Positions 41,063 through 47,353 of a stretch of 56,064 nucleotides of DNA are shown here, in pieces (the first letter of the stretch is position 1; every line of letters starts with the position of its first letter). Origin of the DNA: a virus; IMG/VR virus record IMGVR_UViG_3300025106_000003, positions 1 through 56,064 of that record. The stretch is one strand, 5' to 3'. The translations under genes were made by a program, and so were the position numbers. The notes under the pieces were generated by a model. The model did no database searches. It was given only the letters and a program-made list of their open reading frames with translations, and was not told the DNA's origin.

Positions 41063-41070
41063 ATTTAAAT

Positions 41071-41157
41071 ACATGGGTGGAGGAATGGTAAACTCAGCGG
41101 GTTGTTACCCCGCCTTTCGAAAGAAAATTGAACGTTCAAGTCGTTCTCCATGTGCCA
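41071..41157 (+). tRNA. tRNA-Asn (GTT) with 16-nt hairpin variable arm
   Basis: Acceptor ACATGGG/TCCATGT, G, CCA. Anticodon arm GCGGG-TTGTTAC-CCCGC, T-arm GAACG-TTCAAGT-CGTTC. The variable region contains CTTTCGAAAG, abnormal for a class I tRNA. Confidence 0.88.
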
Positions 41158-41162
41158 TATAA

Positions 41163-41250
41163 GCCAACGTGACCGGAATTGGTATCGGCCCGTTTTTGTA
41201 AATCGGTATGGGGAAACCCTTTGCAGGTTCGACGCCTGTCGTTGGCTCCA
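41163..41250 (+). tRNA. tRNA-Thr (TGT) with 16-nt hairpin variable arm
   Basis: Acceptor GCCAACG/CGTTGGC, T, CCA. Anticodon arm CCGTT-TTTGTAA-ATCGG, T-arm GCAGG-TTCGACG-CCTGT. The variable region contains GGGGAAACCC. Confidence 0.88.
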
Positions 41251-41259
41251 ATAATTTAT

Positions 41260-41343
41260 GCAATCGTCTGTTAGCGGCAATACAAACTGACTTTTAATCA
41301 GTCGCCCATTTGGGCTTCGAGAGTTCGAGTCTCTCCGGTTGCA
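41260..41343 (+). tRNA. tRNA-Lys (TTT) with 16-nt hairpin variable arm
   Basis: Acceptor GCAATCG/CGGTTGC, A, no CCA. Anticodon arm ACTGA-CTTTTAA-TCAGT, T-arm GAGAG-TTCGAGT-CTCTC. The variable region contains GCCCATTTGGGC. The antisense endonuclease ORF ends inside this tRNA. Confidence 0.88.
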
Positions 41344-42445
41344 AATCTTCTAAGTTAATATATTCTTTTTCATACCATAATTCAAATGAATACCCATGTT
41401 TAAGATATTCTTGACGTTTATCTATCATATTTTGGTAATCTAGGGTATATTTACTTTTCACCTCAATTATTTTATTATACGCTGGAAGATAAAAATCTGG
41501 AATTGCTACTCGATTCATCAGTTTTTGAGAATCCCAATAAACGATGCGTAATCCTTCTACCTCATAATCTATTTTTTGTTCATCAAAAATTTTGGCTAAT
41601 TCTAATTCGTAAGATGATCTATAAAAAACTCGCTTGTTGTTCCATGTAGTATGGAACCCATGCTTATATCTTAAGCAGGATGGTGGTGTTTGCCTGCCAG
41701 ATATTAGTGCGTTATTATGAGATTGAGATAAGTTTCTAAAACCTATACCAAGGCACGTTAACAATTTAGATAAATTTCCAACATTATTGTGGTTATATTT
41801 GTCGCAGATTTGTTGTAGAGATAGCTTTCGATCCCAGTAATCTTCTCGTAGCATTAGGGAAACACGATCAAATTCGCGATAAGCGTCAACGCTCCCCAGT
41901 GTGGTGAGATCAAACCCAAAGTATTTATTTAGCCCTTTAAATAATTGAGGGCTTTTACAGATTTCCTTACGCTCACATTCAGATTTCCCACAAATATTAC
42001 ATTTTCTTATTTTTGCATTATATTGTGCTGCTTTTCTCACTTTTCGTAACTTCCTACAGCCAGAACATATTTTTTTCCCCATATTTTTTGAATATAATAA
42101 TATGTCCGCGCCACATTTTATACAGTTGCTTGATATTTTTGGTGCATGCGCGTTGCTATATATGGCAGCACAGGAGCGTGAACAAAATAAGTGTTTGCTT
42201 TTTTTAACCTGACATATCGGGCGCGTAAACTTACTATCACATACCTCGCATGAATATTCTTGAGCGGTTGTTTTTCGTTTCGTATCGCAAAGTCTAGAGC
42301 ATATATCGCTTTGAGAACCGCTTATTATCGAGTGGTATATATTCTTTTTAGTTCTTTGAAATACTTTATGACAAGCATCACATTCTAAATTCAACAGCGT
42401 TTTTTGTGCAGCATTTTGGTATTCAGATTCGGTATAAAGTTTCAT
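41294..42445 (-). CDS. Zinc-finger homing endonuclease with PD-(D/E)XK-like domain
   Basis: 383 residues from the ATG at 42445 (MKLYTESEYQNAAQ), chosen because an AGTGTAATTATAC element lies just before it. The N-half holds several Cys pairs (CDAC, CEVC, CSRSC, CIKC, CSGC, CNIC) of zinc-ribbon type. The C-half (VFYRSSYELELAKIFDEQKIDYEVEGLRI ... AIPDFYLPAYNKIIEVKSKYTL) is a PD-(D/E)XK-type nuclease (PDF...EVKSK). Its last ~16 codons are read from the 3' half of tRNA-Lys on the other strand. A selfish element of the tRNA array. Confidence 0.75.
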   Translation of the reverse strand: MKLYTESEYQNAAQKTLLNLECDACHKVFQRTKKNIYHSIISGSQSDICSRLCDTKRKTTAQEYSCEVCDSKFTRPICQVKKSKHLFCSRSCAAIYSNAHAPKISSNCIKCGADILLYSKNMGKKICSGCRKLRKVRKAAQYNAKIRKCNICGKSECERKEICKSPQLFKGLNKYFGFDLTTLGSVDAYREFDRVSLMLREDYWDRKLSLQQICDKYNHNNVGNLSKLLTCLGIGFRNLSQSHNNALISGRQTPPSCLRYKHGFHTTWNNKRVFYRSSYELELAKIFDEQKIDYEVEGLRIVYWDSQKLMNRVAIPDFYLPAYNKIIEVKSKYTLDYQNMIDKRQEYLKHGYSFELWYEKEYINLEDLQPERLELSKPKWATD

Positions 42446-42600
42446 ATATGTATAATTACACTTATCAACTCCTTTTGGGAGCATCTTTCTATTACCACCG
42501 GACCCACCATTTTACGTAAAAGAAATTCCTCTTTCCATTCGGGAATAGGTGGAAAGTGATAAGGAGGGGTAAAAGTCCCAACCTTCCCACATTTTAGTAT

Positions 42601-42677
42601 GGTCTTATCATCCAACTGGCAGGATTCCCGTCCGATTAACGGGGCATGATTGGGTTCGAATCCCTCTAAGACTACCA
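42601..42677 (+). tRNA. tRNA, anticodon probably GAT (Ile)
   Basis: Acceptor GGTCTTA/TAAGACT, A, CCA. D-arm ATCC/GGAT, anticodon stem CCCGT/ACGGG around CCGATTA (C instead of T at position 33), T-loop TTCGAAT with only three good stem pairs. Identity uncertain. Confidence 0.55.
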
Positions 42678-42760
42678 TCAGTCTGCGGTAAGCGCAGACA
42701 TAAATTTTATATCAAAAAGGTGAAATTCCCGTTCGTCTGTAAAAGGCTTTGGTATATTAC

Positions 42761-42834
42761 CGCCTGCTAGTTTAAATTATAGAACAACCCCATGAAGAGG
42801 GGTAGATGTCGATTATCCACGACAAGGGCGACCA
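42761..42834 (+). tRNA. tRNA with GAA anticodon (Phe-like), degenerate acceptor
   Basis: D-arm GTTT/GAAC, anticodon arm ACCCC-ATGAAGA-GGGGT, T-stem TGTCG/CGACA, then A and CCA. Only the first four or five acceptor pairs (CGCC/GGCG) form. Confidence 0.5.
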
Positions 42835-42836
42835 TT

Positions 42837-43112
42837 TTATTCCTTGAAATGCACTTCTCTGTGGCAATTTGCGCATAGAAGATCGCACTTATTTATTTCT
42901 GCGACAATCTCTTCCTGAGAAAAGCCTTCGCCGTACATGGCAGAGGAAAGCTTAAACTTCTTCTCTTTCGGGTTCCTGTGATGAAACTCAAGGGCGTCCA
43001 GACATTTGGAGTAACCGCAAGTTTTGCATTTGCCTCCCGCAAGTAATTTAAATCGATTTTTTGCAAGCTTTCTTCGCATAGCTTTCGTCAGTGAGGGAGA
43101 TTTAATTGCCAT
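42837..43112 (-). CDS. Small HNH endonuclease
   Basis: 91 residues from the ATG at 43112. KCKTCGYSKCLDALEFHHRNPKEKKFKLS followed by EINKCDLLCANCHREVHF is a compact zinc-bound HNH nuclease: two CxxC pairs, the FHH catalytic site and a CxxCHRExH terminus. It stops 2 nt from the encoded CCA of the preceding tRNA, and a CGTGTATACTAT promoter-like element lies before its ATG, divergent from the PEP-CTERM-like gene. Confidence 0.78.
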   Translation of the reverse strand: MAIKSPSLTKAMRRKLAKNRFKLLAGGKCKTCGYSKCLDALEFHHRNPKEKKFKLSSAMYGEGFSQEEIVAEINKCDLLCANCHREVHFKE

Positions 43113-43169
43113 ATTAACAATAGTATACACGATTTAATGACAAAAGGGTGTATTTACAGGAAGAATCCC

Positions 43170-43742
43170 ATGAAATCAAAATTGTACAAACTTATCTTCG
43201 CTTTAGCGTTTTCGGTTGCGTTTTGCTGCTGCGATGAAACAGTCGCGCAGCTTCCCGCGCCGAACCAGATCGTTGTTAATACGGGCGGCACTTTATTTCT
43301 CAGCGGAATAGAAGTCATTCCAAATAACACAAATATCAAATTAAATGGAGGCGAAATAGACATCATTGGGGGCGGCACAGAAACCGTAGGAAAATTGACT
43401 CTCTCAAAAGACTCCGCAATCAACATCGACACGCTGATGAATTTTTCCCTTTATTTTAAGAATAGCTCTATGGAGAAGTGGAAGGGAAACTTAATCATAA
43501 CAGGATGGACTGGAGACGCTTACGGAGGATACACGACTAAAATATTTGTAGGCAATAACGCTAATGGATTAAATCAAAATCAGCTTAACTCAATATCGTT
43601 TGCTGGTTTTGGAAATGGCGCGATACTTCTTGGAAGCGGCGAACTGTGTCCGATTGCCGTGCCAGAACTCAATCCTTGGACTGGAGCGGTGGCGATCTTC
43701 CTGCTGATAGTGGCTATTGAATGCCGCATGAAAAAAAGATAA
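43170..43742 (+). CDS. PEP-CTERM-like secreted/surface protein of verrucomicrobial type
   Basis: 190 residues from ATG 43170. An N-terminal signal peptide (KLYKLIFALAFSVAFCC) leads into a beta-strand repeat region (LNGGEIDIIGGGTETVGKLTL). WKGNLIITGWTGDAYGGYTTKIFVGNNANGLNQNQLNSISFAGFGNGAILLGSGEL matches the end module of verrucomicrobial autotransporter-associated/PEP-CTERM proteins. The C-terminus (VPELNPWTGAVAIFLLIVAIECRMKKR) is PEP-like motif, membrane helix and basic tail, with PEL instead of PEP. It is probably host-derived and exported to the cell surface. Its place among tRNAs makes it an accessory (moron) gene. Function unknown. Confidence 0.7.
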   Translation: MKSKLYKLIFALAFSVAFCCCDETVAQLPAPNQIVVNTGGTLFLSGIEVIPNNTNIKLNGGEIDIIGGGTETVGKLTLSKDSAINIDTLMNFSLYFKNSSMEKWKGNLIITGWTGDAYGGYTTKIFVGNNANGLNQNQLNSISFAGFGNGAILLGSGELCPIAVPELNPWTGAVAIFLLIVAIECRMKKR

Positions 43743-43887
43743 TTTCCCTATAGCTAGGGGTTACGGGTGCGGAATAATTAAATAGTTCGCACCTAGAGCA
43801 GATAGATAGACAATTGGATAGGTTCGATTCCTTAACGCTGGTGCGCTCTTATTGTTGAGAACGTCCGTGAAATCCTGCTAATTTTTT
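43743..43887 (+). other. Gap with hairpins and a stray T-arm
   Basis: After the PEP-CTERM-like gene come a CCCTA-TAGC-TAGGG hairpin without a T-run, a GGTGCG/CGCACC helix with a 16-nt loop (~43776-43803), and a T-loop-like GG-TTCGATT-CC near 43820. No complete tRNA can be folded. Confidence 0.3.
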
Positions 43888-44028
43888 GATCCGTGGAGAA
43901 TGGGAAACTCACTAGCGATAGCAATGAATAATACAGCAAAAGAAGTTGGCTCATAATCGACCGTTCTGTTAGTTAATGTCTATAAGTCTTGAAACATGCT
44001 AGAGGTCTGGTTCGAATCCAGCGGATCT
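43888..44028 (+). tRNA. 141-nt tRNA-like gene with an ~80-nt insert at the anticodon
   Basis: Acceptor GATCCGT/GCGGATC is perfect; there are a D-arm GAG/CTC and a T-arm CTGG-TTCGAAT-CCAG. The anticodon stem CTAGC/GCTAG encloses ~80 nt instead of 7. That insert contains a second anticodon-like arm GTTGG-CTCATAA-TCGAC with a CAT triplet. It may be an interrupted tRNA or a nested one. Confidence 0.45.
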
Positions 44029-44104
44029 ATTTTATGGAGCGATAGTTTAAATGAAGAACACTGCAATAATGCAGAGGTGTGTGATCGTAATCCGCAAACT
44101 CCTC

Positions 44105-44182
44105 CATTCTGTCGAAGATGGCGTTTAAATCGCCACTGTAGCGCAAAGAGACAGTTAGCTCAACCCTAGAGCATCGACGCAA
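44105..44182 (+). ncRNA. tRNA-like element with arms in unusual order
   Basis: An anticodon-like hairpin TGGCG-TTTAAAT-CGCCA (TAA triplet) comes first, then CTGT/ACAG, then a D-arm-like TTA-GCTC-AACCCTA-GAGC. TGTCGA near the start can pair with TCGACG at the end. No TTCGAAT T-arm is present. Confidence 0.3.
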
Positions 44183-44192
44183 TTTTTTATAT

Positions 44193-44269
44193 GGTGTACG
44201 AATCCGAAGTGACCGAGGAAATGGACTGTGAATCCATTCATTAGCGAGTTTAAGTCTCGTCGTATACCC
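44193..44269 (+). tRNA. tRNA-His (GTG)
   Basis: Acceptor GGTGTAC/GTATACC, discriminator C as in tRNA-His, no CCA. Anticodon arm ATGGA-CTGTGAA-TCCAT, T-arm GCGAG-TTTAAGT-CTCGT. Confidence 0.85.
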
Positions 44270-44274
44270 CAAAT

Positions 44275-44349
44275 TGCGATGTCGGCAACAGTAGTCACTC
44301 TCACTCTGAATGAGAAAAAGTCTTGGGGCGGAACCAAGCATCGCAGCCA
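44275..44349 (+). tRNA. tRNA-Gln (CTG)
   Basis: Acceptor TGCGATG/CATCGCA, G, CCA. Anticodon arm TCTCA-CTCTGAA-TGAGA, T-stem CTTGG/CCAAG with a non-standard loop GGCGGAA. Confidence 0.82.
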
Positions 44350-44356
44350 TTTTTAT

Positions 44357-44427
44357 TCCCTTGTAGTGTAAAGGTAGCACACGGCTCTTTGAAAGCCTGA
44401 GTTTCGGTTCAAATCCTGACAAGGGAG
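44357..44427 (+). tRNA. tRNA-Gln (TTG)
   Basis: Acceptor TCCCTTG/CAAGGGA, G, no CCA. D-arm GTGT/GCAC, anticodon arm GGCT-CTTTGAA-AGCC, T-loop TTCAAAT. Confidence 0.85.
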
Positions 44428-44440
44428 CGTATTGGTTTTT

Positions 44441-44517
44441 GGGAATTTAGCTTAAATTGGCAGAGCAAGAAACTCTTAATTTCTAAGGTGTCGGATCATT
44501 GCCGACAGTTCCCACCA
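44441..44517 (+). tRNA. tRNA-Lys (CTT)
   Basis: Acceptor GGGAATT/AGTTCCC, A, CCA. D-arm GCTT/GAGC, anticodon arm AGAAA-CTCTTAA-TTTCT, T-arm GTCGG-ATCATTG-CCGAC. Confidence 0.88.
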
Positions 44518-44596
44518 TTTACCATACAAGCTCCTAGATTAAAATAGTGTAAAATCGTGGGGCGGCTGTCACTATAAAGCCAGTGTGGGAATTTAT

Positions 44597-44692
44597 ACGG
44601 ATGGGGCTATGGTAGCCGAGAACTCTCCAAAGGTTCTGTGCTTAATCGGAAGAAGCGGCGTCGATAGGGTTCGATTCCCTACATCCGTGCCA
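44597..44692 (+). tRNA. tRNA-Trp (CCA) with very long variable arm
   Basis: Acceptor ACGGATG/CATCCGT, G, CCA. D-arm GGCT/AGCC, anticodon arm GAACT-CTCCAAA-GGTTC, T-arm TAGGG-TTCGATT-CCCTA. The variable region of ~27 nt includes GCTT/AAGC. Confidence 0.8.
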
Positions 44693-44720
44693 TTTCGCGA
44701 CAAAATGTAACAAAACTTCC

Positions 44721-44750
44721 TTGGCTCAAACCAATTATTTAGTGTAATAT
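44721..44750 (+). promoter_or_regulatory. Promoter placed for a leaderless transcript
   Basis: TTGGCT (44721-44726), 18-bp spacer, TAATAT (44745-44750) within AGTGTAATAT; the ATG at 44756 is 5 nt further. Confidence 0.55.
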
Positions 44751-44755
44751 CCGTC

Positions 44756-45004
44756 ATGACTTTAGATATTTTCCTAATTGCCCAAGCAGAGGCCCTAGCC
44801 AATGGCAGGTATGTCCATCAGGTGCAGAACATGGTCGCGGCGTATCGCGCAGCCTACGAGTTTGCCGTGGCGTCAGGCGTCCAATCAGACATAGATGTAT
44901 TTCACGAAGCTCAAGCCGATCTAAGGCGTTTTATTCATAGAAGAAGGGTAGAGAAAACTGATCCCGATGAATACGATATAGACGTAATAAGGAGTGCTTC
45001 TTAA
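44756..45004 (+). CDS. Small helical hypothetical protein
   Basis: 82 residues, almost all helical (FLIAQAEALANGRYVHQVQNMVAAYRAAYEFAVASGV), with a basic stretch (RRFIHRRRVEK) and an acidic C-terminus. No family is recognised. Expressed from its own promoter inside the RNA island, between tRNA-Trp and the tmRNA. Confidence 0.5.
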   Translation: MTLDIFLIAQAEALANGRYVHQVQNMVAAYRAAYEFAVASGVQSDIDVFHEAQADLRRFIHRRRVEKTDPDEYDIDVIRSAS

Positions 45005-45179
45005 CAATTTCAACCGTAATGGTAAATTATCCAGCGATGGATATCGGAAACACAAATAAGTAACCTCTTAATATTGAGGCGAATGATGTTTTCAAATCGC
45101 CCGTTGAATTACGGGCTGTGAAGGTGCAAGAACTCGTCGTAGACTGTCACGCGAAAAACAGCACGGTTGAATTAATTTC
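45005..45179 (+). other. Gap before tmRNA with hairpins
   Basis: No ORF. GGCGA/TCGCC (~45078-45101) and a GCCCGT-TGAATT-ACGGGC hairpin (45099-45116) are visible. They may be tRNA remnants or processing signals for the tmRNA precursor. Confidence 0.3.
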
Positions 45180-45597
45180 GGGGGCGTTTTGGTTTCGATT
45201 TGTTGTCGTACTGCCTCCTTACAAGCAGAGGAAATCATCTTGGCCTCTATAAAATGGTGATAACAAAAAATAAATGCTAAGTTCAAAACGAACCTAGTCT
45301 CCAGCCTCAAGGGGTTGATTAAGGAAGTCTCCGACTTCTTTGCTCCTTCCCAAGAGTTGGCTTTCGCCTAAGAAATTAGGAGAGAAAGGATAGTTGCGAG
45401 AGGTTAAACCGGAAATTTGTATCGCAATGATTCTGACCGCAAAAGAAGGAAAGATGACAATGGTTGATGTCATTTAAATAAACAACTGCGGAAATAACAT
45501 CAGTAACAATACGCGACAGTGATAATCCTGATTGAAGCTTGTAAGTAATAGGAACATAAAAATAACAAACACGCGGGTTCGAATCCCGCCGCTTCCA
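45180..45597 (+). ncRNA. ssrA: tmRNA (ssrA)
   Basis: 418 nt. The 5' end GGGGGCG pairs with CGCTTCC at 45590-45596, A discriminator. GGTTTCGA follows the 5' end as in other tmRNAs, and the T-arm is GCGGG-TTCGAAT-CCCGC. Pseudoknot 1 is clear: AGAGG (45227) with CCTCT (45244), and ATCATC (45234) with GGTGAT (45256). The resume codon is probably GCT at 45276, nt 97 of the RNA, close to its place in E. coli. The tag would be 31 residues, beginning AKFKTN and ending SQELAFA, with the TAA (45369) inside the CCTAA-GAAA-TTAGG hairpin. It should rescue stalled ribosomes and tag the products for proteolysis. CCA is not encoded. Confidence 0.92.
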
Positions 45598-45599
45598 TT

Positions 45600-46193
45600 C
45601 TATTTAAGATGAGATAAAAACTCTATAAATTCATCATGAGATAATTCACCCTTGGCATAATTTATATTTCTGCTTACGAACTGAACATTTCCCTTCTGAT
45701 AAGGAAGGGCAGAGTCTATTCTGTCAACAGATGCATATAGATAGGTTTTTACTTTTAAATGATTTGAGTGAGTGGGAAGTAATAGCTTTATTTTCGAATA
45801 TGGGCATATTCCGTCTTGAGATTCCCATTGTTCTTTCAGATCAACTAGAGACAATAAGTTTGGTTTACGATTTTTGTTTGAAATACATTTAAGTAAATAT
45901 CGAAATGGGGTAAGCTTATCAGAGTTATCATATCCAGATAACATCTTCCCCTCTGAGCGAAGTTTTTTTAACGTTGTTTTAATTATTTCTATCTGTTGTG
46001 GATTATTACGCTGACATCCGCATCCTTTAATTTTTCCCCTAACTAAATCATAAAGATCACAAGTTTTAATAGTGCCACAATCGCATTCGACTTCGACTTT
46101 GCGATGAGTAATGAACTGTTTGATTGTTAAGTGAGCAATTTTAGTATTTAAGTATAATTGTTGATTTTTAGTTAATTTTTCTTTATTATTCAT
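45600..46193 (-). CDS. HNH-type homing endonuclease abutting the tmRNA
   Basis: 197 residues. VEVECDCGTIKTCDLYDLVRGKIKGCGCQ is a zinc-binding DNA-recognition motif. QWESQDGICPYSKIKLLL ... YASVDRIDSALPYQKGNVQFVSRNINYAKGELSHDEFIEF is an HNH-like core (VDRIDS, GNVQ, NxxK) of phage homing enzymes. Its stop lies 2 nt from the tmRNA 3' end and an AAGTGTATAATATG element precedes its ATG, placing the -10-like box 5 nt upstream. It probably homes into the tmRNA locus. Confidence 0.78.
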   Translation of the reverse strand: MNNKEKLTKNQQLYLNTKIAHLTIKQFITHRKVEVECDCGTIKTCDLYDLVRGKIKGCGCQRNNPQQIEIIKTTLKKLRSEGKMLSGYDNSDKLTPFRYLLKCISNKNRKPNLLSLVDLKEQWESQDGICPYSKIKLLLPTHSNHLKVKTYLYASVDRIDSALPYQKGNVQFVSRNINYAKGELSHDEFIEFLSHLK

Positions 46194-46240
46194 ATCATAT
46201 TATACACTTCAATTCCCGTCGTGTCCACTATTATTTTTTT

Positions 46241-46316
46241 GCGGCAGTAGGAGAATGGTAGATCCACTTCCCTCCAAGGAAGACACTTGCGGGTTCGACT
46301 CCCGTTTGCCGCGCCA
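46241..46316 (+). tRNA. tRNA, probably Gly (TCC)
   Basis: Acceptor GCGGCAG/TTGCCGC, G, CCA; T-arm GCGGG-TTCGACT-CCCGT. The anticodon region CTTC-CCTCCAAG-GAAG has 6 or 8 loop bases depending on pairing, so TCC (Gly) is likely but CCA (Trp) cannot be excluded. Confidence 0.6.
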
Positions 46317-46473
46317 TTTTGTGCTGCCATACGATGCACATATGTCGTATGAGCCGTAGAGATAAATCTGGTGACTCCAGTAAGGCTCTATGGTAATCGG
46401 GCGCACGGTCGTAAGATTGGGTTCGTCTCCTTTATATATCGACTCTCTGCGATTCCCCGTAGTGGCACAAAAT
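46316..46473 (+). ncRNA. 158-nt structured RNA closed by a 9-bp terminal stem
   Basis: ATTTTGTGC (46316-46324) pairs with GCACAAAAT (46465-46473). Inside: CATACGA/TCGTATG, an 8-bp CCGTAGAG/CTCTATGG helix enclosing CTGG/CCAG, and ATCGACTCTCTGCGAT. No ORF and no recognised family. It is one of several stem-closed RNAs between tRNAs here. Confidence 0.45.
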
Positions 46474-46478
46474 TTTAT

Positions 46479-46556
46479 GAGCATGAGCGCGAAGTGGATA
46501 GCGGCCAGATTCTCAATCTGGTATCCTAGAGGGTTCAAGTCCCTTCATGCTTGCCA
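46479..46556 (+). tRNA. tRNA-Glu (CTC)
   Basis: Acceptor GAGCATG/CATGCTT, G, CCA. Anticodon arm CCAGA-TTCTCAA-TCTGG, T-arm GAGGG-TTCAAGT-CCCTT. Confidence 0.85.
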
Positions 46557-46560
46557 ATTT

Positions 46561-46632
46561 GATCGTATAATGTAATGGATAGCATAAAAATTTCCTAAAT
46601 TTTTCGTCCCCGTTCGAATCGGGGTATGATCA
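46561..46632 (+). tRNA. tRNA-Arg (CCT)
   Basis: Acceptor GATCGTA/TATGATC, A, then CCC. D-arm ATGT/GCAT, anticodon arm AAAAT-TTCCTAA-ATTTT, T-arm CCCCG-TTCGAAT-CGGGG. Confidence 0.88.
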
Positions 46633-46637
46633 CCCTT

Positions 46638-46711
46638 GGGTGATTCGTCTAGTGGCAGGACGGGACATTGACATTGTTCAAACAGAGTTTCGATTACTCT
46701 ATTACCCACCA
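46638..46711 (+). tRNA. tRNA-Val (GAC)
   Basis: Acceptor GGGTGAT/ATTACCC, A, CCA. D-arm GTCT/GGAC, anticodon arm GGACA-TTGACAT-TGTTC, T-arm AGAGT-TTCGATT-ACTCT. Confidence 0.88.
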
Positions 46712-46719
46712 AATTTTAT

Positions 46720-46793
46720 GTCTCTTGAGTGTGTTGGATGCACGAAACTTTGCGAAGGTTTTAGGAGAGGTTCGATTCCTCTAGGAGACACCA
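46720..46793 (+). tRNA. tRNA-Arg (GCG)
   Basis: Acceptor GTCTCTT/AGGAGAC, A, CCA. D-arm GTGT/GCAC, anticodon arm AAACT-TTGCGAA-GGTTT, T-arm AGAGG-TTCGATT-CCTCT. GCG is an uncommon Arg anticodon (ACG is usual). Confidence 0.82.
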
Positions 46794-46797
46794 AAAT

Positions 46798-46874
46798 GCA
46801 TCAGTATGCCGCTCGTCTTCGAAACGAGAGAAAGCTAATGGATACATGTGGTTCAAGTCCCTCCTGATGCGCCA
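46798..46874 (+). tRNA. tRNA-Arg (TCG) with displaced D-arm-like segment
   Basis: Acceptor GCATCAG/CTGATGC, G, CCA, and anticodon arm CTCGT-CTTCGAA-ACGAG. Only 6 nt lie between acceptor and anticodon arm, so no D-arm can form there; a D-loop-like GCTAATGGATA sits after the anticodon arm instead. The T-stem is weak. Confidence 0.65.
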
Positions 46875-46883
46875 AATTTCCCC

Positions 46884-46912
46884 TTGACAAAATAGAAAAG
46901 TTGTAGTAAACT
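46884..46912 (+). promoter_or_regulatory. Promoter placed for a leaderless transcript
   Basis: TTGACA (46884-46889), 17-bp spacer, TAAACT (46907-46912); the ATG at 46919 is 6 nt further. Confidence 0.65.
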
Positions 46913-46918
46913 TCTTTT

Positions 46919-47311
46919 ATGAGTAAGAACAACACACGACCAGCGCAGTTTGTAGATTTTGTAGGAAACCCGATTAACGTGGGAGATTTTATCGCATACG
47001 GAAAGTCACTCGGACGCTGCGCCGGGGTTAACATCGGGGTTGTTCAAAAAACATACGAATCAGAAGATCCTTACAATAATCGATGGGAGCCGCGCATCAC
47101 CGTCCAAGCTAACCAAGATAGCTGGGAAGATTTTACGAAGCGCGATCCGAACAAAACAGACTGGAAAGGCGTGAGCGAGATCAAGCAAACGACTTTGATG
47201 TTTTCGGATCGATGCATTGTAGTCAAGGATATCGGCAATTCGCCGCTTGCCCAACGATTCAAGCAAATTTCCAAGGAGATTATTGACAAGGCTAATAACG
47301 TTAAGCCTTAG
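46919..47311 (+). CDS. Hypothetical phage protein
   Basis: 130 residues. The opening (AQFVDFVGNPINVGDFIAYGKSLGRCAGVNIGVVQKTYE) has the G-x2-I-x2-GDFIAY pattern of small beta-barrel, KOW- or SH3-like phage proteins that bind nucleic acid or regulate; the rest is alpha/beta. I cannot name a family. It is expressed from its own promoter inside the RNA island. Confidence 0.5.
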   Translation: MSKNNTRPAQFVDFVGNPINVGDFIAYGKSLGRCAGVNIGVVQKTYESEDPYNNRWEPRITVQANQDSWEDFTKRDPNKTDWKGVSEIKQTTLMFSDRCIVVKDIGNSPLAQRFKQISKEIIDKANNVKP

Positions 47312-47353
47312 CGGGCGCATCATCTTTCTCTTCACAAATTATTGATTAAAAAT

